From: Enterococcus sp. HY326 | GTDB lineage: Bacteria > Bacillota > Bacilli > Lactobacillales > Enterococcaceae | Assembly (NCBI RefSeq): GCF_026157065.1 | Contig: NZ_JANLGQ010000002.1 | Location: 124,001-188,000 of the forward strand | Direction: 5' to 3' | Length of the DNA stretch: 64,000 nucleotides | Shown: positions 61,017 to 64,000 of the stretch, in pieces | How the letters are laid out: every line of letters starts with the position of its first letter | Position numbering within the stretch: position 1 is the first letter of the stretch | Program-made: the position numbers and the translations under genes | Notes under the pieces: generated by a model | Database searches by the model: none | Told to the model about the DNA's origin: nothing | The model's input: only the letters and a program-made list of their open reading frames with translations

Positions 61017-61910
61017 ATGCTTTTTAGGCAAATGAATTACTTTGTAACAGTTATCGAGAAAAATAGTTTTACTGAAGCTGCAGAAGAGTTGTTTGTCTCG
61101 CAATCTGCGATTTCACAACAAATCCAAGCTTTAGAAGAAGAATTAGGTGTTGAGTTGTTGCATCGACAACATCGAAAATTTTCAGTGACACCTGCAGGGG
61201 ATTATTTTTATCGAGAAGCCAAACGAGTGTTGGCAGATGTTAATCAAGTGGTTTTTGAGACACAAAGAATTGGCGAGGATGATGAAACCCAATTGAATTT
61301 GGGCTATTTGCGAGTTTACAGCGGTCAAGAGTTGCATCAAGCGATTGCTGAATTTTCGGAAACCTATCCAGAAGTTTCTATCAATATTGTCAATGGTACC
61401 CACGAGGAATTGTATCAAGAGCTGCGTCAAAACACAGTAGATGTGGTTTTAAGTGATCAAAGACGGGCCTTTTCTGATGAATATATTAACTACGAGCTAA
61501 TTCAACCAGAAGTATACATTGAAATTTCTGCTAGAAATTCAATGAGTAAAAAAAATGAAATTGATATTGAAGAATTGAATACTATCTCTTGTATTTTAAT
61601 AGCCAGCAAAGAGCAGCAAGCGTTTGAAGCAGATTTTTATCGAAATACCTTAGGCTTCAACGGGAGCTTTCTTTTTGCGGAGAGCTTGGAGGAAGCAAGA
61701 ATGATGGTCATTGGCAATCGGGGCATTTTACCTGTTGAGGTTGCAGGAACTTTATCCAGCCCAGCAGTTTCAATAAAACGTTTGCCATTGGTAAAAAATG
61801 GCAAAGCCATAATTCGTAACTATTGTGCCTTTTGGAAAAAGGAACGGATCAATTATTATATGGAAGAATTTGCCAGCTTGTTGCATAAGTTGTTTGCATC
61901 AGAAAAATAA
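61017..61910 (+). CDS. LysR-family transcriptional regulator
   Basis: 297 residues: winged HTH (about 1-60, MNYFVTVIEKNSFTEAAEELFVSQSAISQQIQALEEELGVELLHRQHRKFSVTPAG), linker helix and an effector-binding domain (about 88-290). The ATG at 61017 is chosen by family alignment; the RBS is weak. It is upstream of the CMD-like gene in the same direction and separated from it by a terminator. It is the best candidate to bind the shared element seen at 58393 and 61962. Confidence 0.92.
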   Translation: MLFRQMNYFVTVIEKNSFTEAAEELFVSQSAISQQIQALEEELGVELLHRQHRKFSVTPAGDYFYREAKRVLADVNQVVFETQRIGEDDETQLNLGYLRVYSGQELHQAIAEFSETYPEVSINIVNGTHEELYQELRQNTVDVVLSDQRRAFSDEYINYELIQPEVYIEISARNSMSKKNEIDIEELNTISCILIASKEQQAFEADFYRNTLGFNGSFLFAESLEEARMMVIGNRGILPVEVAGTLSSPAVSIKRLPLVKNGKAIIRNYCAFWKKERINYYMEEFASLLHKLFASEK

Positions 61911-61935
61911 TTGCATTTAGAATGGGTAAATTAGG

Positions 61936-61965
61936 GCCTGTGAGGAAAAACTCACAGGCTTTTTT
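61936..61965 (+). terminator. Terminator of the LysR gene
   Basis: GCCTGTGAG (61936-61944), six-base loop, CTCACAGGC (61951-61959), then TTTTTT. The T run overlaps the first bases of the shared element. Confidence 0.88.
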
Positions 61966-62032
61966 GCATTAGTAAAACTTATTCATGAGATAAGAAAGAC
62001 AAATTGTTCCAACTTAGTTTGGCACCTATACT
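61962..62032 (+). promoter_or_regulatory. Shared activator element plus promoter, copy 2
   Basis: 61962-61991 is 28/30 identical to 58393-58422, with AAATTGTT at the same offset. CTTAT-N7-ATAAG (61978-61994) is a LysR-type dyad. The promoter is TTGTTC (62004-62009), 17-bp spacer, TATACT (62027-62032). Distance from AAATTGTT to the start codon is 65 bases, identical in the two copies. Confidence 0.8.
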
Positions 62033-62072
62033 ATTTTATGTAGAGAACAACCCATGAAATGAGGAAAAGAAA

Positions 62073-62822
62073 ATGAAGTTAACCCAAAAGGCCCAAGCAT
62101 TTCACGAAAAAATGTTTCCTGGATATGTTTCGGATTTTTTAAGAACAGATCCAGAATTTATTGAACGCTTTGATAATTTTGCTTTTGATGAGGTTATTGA
62201 AGAAGTGGATTTAGCCGATAAAACACGATTTATGGCAATTTTAGCGACCTTGCTTGGTTCGCAAAGTATTGACGAGTTTAAAGCGATGGTACCCGCTGCC
62301 ATGAATTTTGGTGTGACACCAGTTGAAATCAAGGAAATCGTTTATCAAAGTGTCGCCTATTTAGGGATTGGTAGAGTGTTTCCGTTTCTCAAAGCTACCA
62401 ATGAAATTTTTGAAGACAAAGGCCTATCGCTACCTCTTAAGGGCCAAGCGACTACGACGACAGAAAATCGTTTGGAAAAAGGCGGCGAAGCATTAGTCAA
62501 TATCGTTGGTCCGCAAATGGAAAATTTTGCGACGAGTGGTCCAAAAGAATCTCGACATATTAATAAATGGCTGACGGAAAATTGTTTTGGAAACTACTAC
62601 ACTAGAAATGGATTGACGTATCAAGAACGGGAGATGATTACCTTTTGTTTTCTTTTGGCTCAAGGTGGCTGTGAACCACAATTAACTTCTCATTCTGCGA
62701 CAAATATGCGAATTGGCAATGACAAAGAATTTTTAATACAAATCATTTCACAGGTGTTACCATTTATCGGATATCCAAGAAGTTTAAATGCATTGGCTTG
62801 TGTCAACGCTGCCGCAGATTAA
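62073..62822 (+). CDS. Carboxymuconolactone decarboxylase-family protein, two domains
   Basis: 249 residues made of two CMD/AhpD-like helical domains: KTRFMAILATLLGSQSIDEFKAMVPAAMNFGVTPVEIKEIVYQSVAYLGIGRVFPFLKATNEIF (about 48-112) and YQEREMITFCFLLAQGGCEPQLTSHSATNMRIGNDKEFLIQIISQVLPFIGYPRSLNALACVN (about 180-245). The CxxC of AhpD is absent, so not a peroxidase-reducing AhpD. Such proteins often accompany a cupin, as here. ATG 62073 follows GAGGA. Confidence 0.88.
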   Translation: MKLTQKAQAFHEKMFPGYVSDFLRTDPEFIERFDNFAFDEVIEEVDLADKTRFMAILATLLGSQSIDEFKAMVPAAMNFGVTPVEIKEIVYQSVAYLGIGRVFPFLKATNEIFEDKGLSLPLKGQATTTTENRLEKGGEALVNIVGPQMENFATSGPKESRHINKWLTENCFGNYYTRNGLTYQEREMITFCFLLAQGGCEPQLTSHSATNMRIGNDKEFLIQIISQVLPFIGYPRSLNALACVNAAAD

Positions 62823-62876
62823 TTTTAGTCTTAAACAATGGTTACTGCATTCAACATCTCAAAAGGAGCGATTTCA

Positions 62877-63254
62877 ATGAACATTAAAGAAGCAAGCCTG
62901 AAAGTGAGTTTAACTCCGGATACCATTCGTTATTATGAAAAAATTGGTTTGGTGCCACCAGTTAACCGTAATGAAAATGGCATTCGCAATTTCACTTCGG
63001 ATGATTTATGTTGGTTGCGATTTGCTAAGGATATGCGCGATAGTGGGTTATCGATTGGTGCCAGTATTCGTTATATCAAATTATACGATGATGGAGGAGA
63101 TACCACTCTTAATGAACGTAAAAATATTTTAGCTGAGGAACAAGCCAGTTTACAAGAAAAAATTGCTGAAATGCAAGCATCACTGACAGCAATTGCCTTT
63201 CGCATAGAACACATTGAAGAATTGGAAGGCGAGACTAAATCCGTTTACGCTTAA
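62877..63254 (+). CDS. MerR-family transcriptional regulator
   Basis: A 125-residue MerR winged HTH: MNIKEASLKVSLTPDTIRYYEKIGLVPPVNRNENGIRNFTSDDLCWLRFAKDMRDSGLSI, then a long dimerisation coiled coil (about 80-118). No Cys pair of metal-sensing MerRs is seen; it resembles the AdhR/YraB-type group controlling aldehyde or electrophile responses. ATG 62877 behind AAAAGGAG. It probably forms an operon with the CMD-like gene, whose stop lies 54 bases upstream. Confidence 0.92.
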   Translation: MNIKEASLKVSLTPDTIRYYEKIGLVPPVNRNENGIRNFTSDDLCWLRFAKDMRDSGLSIGASIRYIKLYDDGGDTTLNERKNILAEEQASLQEKIAEMQASLTAIAFRIEHIEELEGETKSVYA

Positions 63255-63420
63255 AAATTGGTAGAAAAAATTTAAAAAACGCATTTTTTTAGCTGATGTG
63301 TTGTAAGCTGCCTATGCTGAATGGATGAACGGATTATCATCAAATCTTTATTGCTGATGGATAATTAAAATCAGGTTGCCATTTTTAAATGTAACCACGA
63401 AATAAATGATTATAAGCAAA

Positions 63421-63462
63421 CACTCCTGATGCGCTCTTACCGCAACATTAGGAGTGATTTTT
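63421..63462 (+). terminator. Terminator between the MerR and cupin genes
   Basis: CACTCCTGATG pairs with CATTAGGAGTG around a longer loop, with ATTTTT on the plus side. It terminates the plus-strand MerR unit; the convergent cupin gene ends at 63474. Confidence 0.65.
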
Positions 63463-63473
63463 ACTATTGGTAT

Positions 63474-63881
63474 TTATGCCAATTTATTGTACTCCTCTAA
63501 ATCTACTGGTTCCATCCAATCTGTTCCACCAGCTTGAATATTTGTTGAAATTGAAATATGGGTGAACCAAGAATCTTTAGCAGCTCCGTGCCAATGTTTT
63601 ATGTCTGCTGGAATCTGAACTACATCACCTGGATTGAGTTCTTGAGCGGCTTTACCTTCTTCTTGATACCAGCCACGACCATTCGTGCACAATAAAATTT
63701 GACCTCCTGCGTGACTATGCCAGTTATTTATACAGCCAGGCGCAAAAGTAATATTACTAGTCGGACAGTTTAAATCATTTTGGGGAACTAATGGCTGGCG
63801 ATAAACGTCTCCATTGAAATACGGGCTTTCGAATAATTCTCCTAAGGGAAAAACAGGTGTTACTAATTGTTCGTTTGACAT
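63474..63881 (-). CDS. Cupin-domain protein
   Basis: 135 residues, one cupin barrel: metal-binding motif 1 NWHSHAGGQILLCTNGRGWY (HxH, about residues 55-75) and motif 2 PGDVVQIPADIKHWHGA (about 85-100). Probably a small-molecule isomerase or decarboxylase or a sensor; substrate unknown. It is convergent with the CMD-MerR genes, and cupin plus CMD-family genes are commonly neighbours. RBS CGGAGG (reverse strand). Its upstream region runs to the window edge. Confidence 0.88.
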   Translation of the reverse strand: MSNEQLVTPVFPLGELFESPYFNGDVYRQPLVPQNDLNCPTSNITFAPGCINNWHSHAGGQILLCTNGRGWYQEEGKAAQELNPGDVVQIPADIKHWHGAAKDSWFTHISISTNIQAGGTDWMEPVDLEEYNKLA

Positions 63882-64000
63882 TTTGTTTCCTCCGTTCTCA
63901 TGATTCTTATTTTAAGATTGAGAATAACTCTCTCAGTAAATAAACGACTTTAAAAGTTTTTAGCATAAACAAATTGAATCATAGCTTGTGACTGTTGGGT

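Overview
The window is a low-GC Gram-positive (Firmicutes) chromosome segment, most likely Enterococcus or a close relative. This is inferred from gene order and protein style: the yqgN-gluP-yqgQ-glcK block, fer-ypbB-recQ, cmk-rpsA-der-hup, ypiA-ypiB, mazG-dapB-cca, thyA-folA and ypmR-ypmS-msrA-yozE are blocks shared with Bacillus and Lactobacillales. No rRNA, tRNA, CRISPR array, insertion sequence or prophage was seen.

Layout. 1-1170: the 3' end of an unknown gene, a cold-shock protein and a small DUF2187-type protein. 1189-5078: a Fur-box-flanked iron/siderophore ABC transporter. 5083-5217: a rod-shaped structured RNA, possibly 6S RNA, just before the 5-formyltetrahydrofolate cyclo-ligase gene. 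5285-16005: housekeeping (rhomboid, glucokinase, ferredoxin, RecQ, Cmk, S1, Der, HU). 16097-25184: VanZ-like protein, a degenerate AroB-like protein with TPR and YpiB partners, YitT, MazG-DapB-Cca, and a MarR regulator with a His-rich tail and a clearly readable self-overlapping promoter. 25214-31349: cation/proton antiporter, YfmR-type ABC-F, thyA, then an exact 155-bp-period tandem array leading into folA. 31471-38882: hemolysin III, DegV, YpmR/YpmS, MsrA, YozE, and two signal peptidases flanking an ABC-F gene that has its own promoter, a 45-codon leader ORF and an attenuator. 39228-47977: two Rgg-like regulators, a methyltransferase, a DUF4097 protein, a radical-SAM/partner DNA-repair pair, an acyltransferase, an AlkC-like protein and an aspartate racemase. 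48021-51027: a three-gene reduced Rnf-like operon (RnfC, RnfD and a divergent RnfA/E-like protein). 51680-58146: C39 peptidase, GNATs, an unknown two-gene operon, an SDR with a cre-like site, DUF1836 and a second DegV. 58504-63881: an accessory cluster of small oxidoreductase-type genes (frameshifted SDR, NTF2-like, NmrA-like, carboxymuconolactone-decarboxylase-like, cupin) with LysR and MerR regulators and readable promoter elements.

How the parts fit. The iron transporter would be Fur-controlled and feed iron-sulfur proteins such as the ferredoxin and the RnfC-like protein. The reduced Rnf operon looks like an NADH-oxidising membrane electron conduit without the usual RnfB, RnfG or complete RnfA/E set. 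The ABC-F unit looks like a ribosome-sensing, antibiotic-inducible attenuation system. In the last 6 kb, a 47-bp element is shared at identical distance upstream of two oxidoreductase genes, and a 19-bp-spacer MerR-type promoter drives a third; together these suggest a small stress regulon controlled by the local LysR and MerR proteins. All functional statements come from motif reading and knowledge of families; no database search was run.
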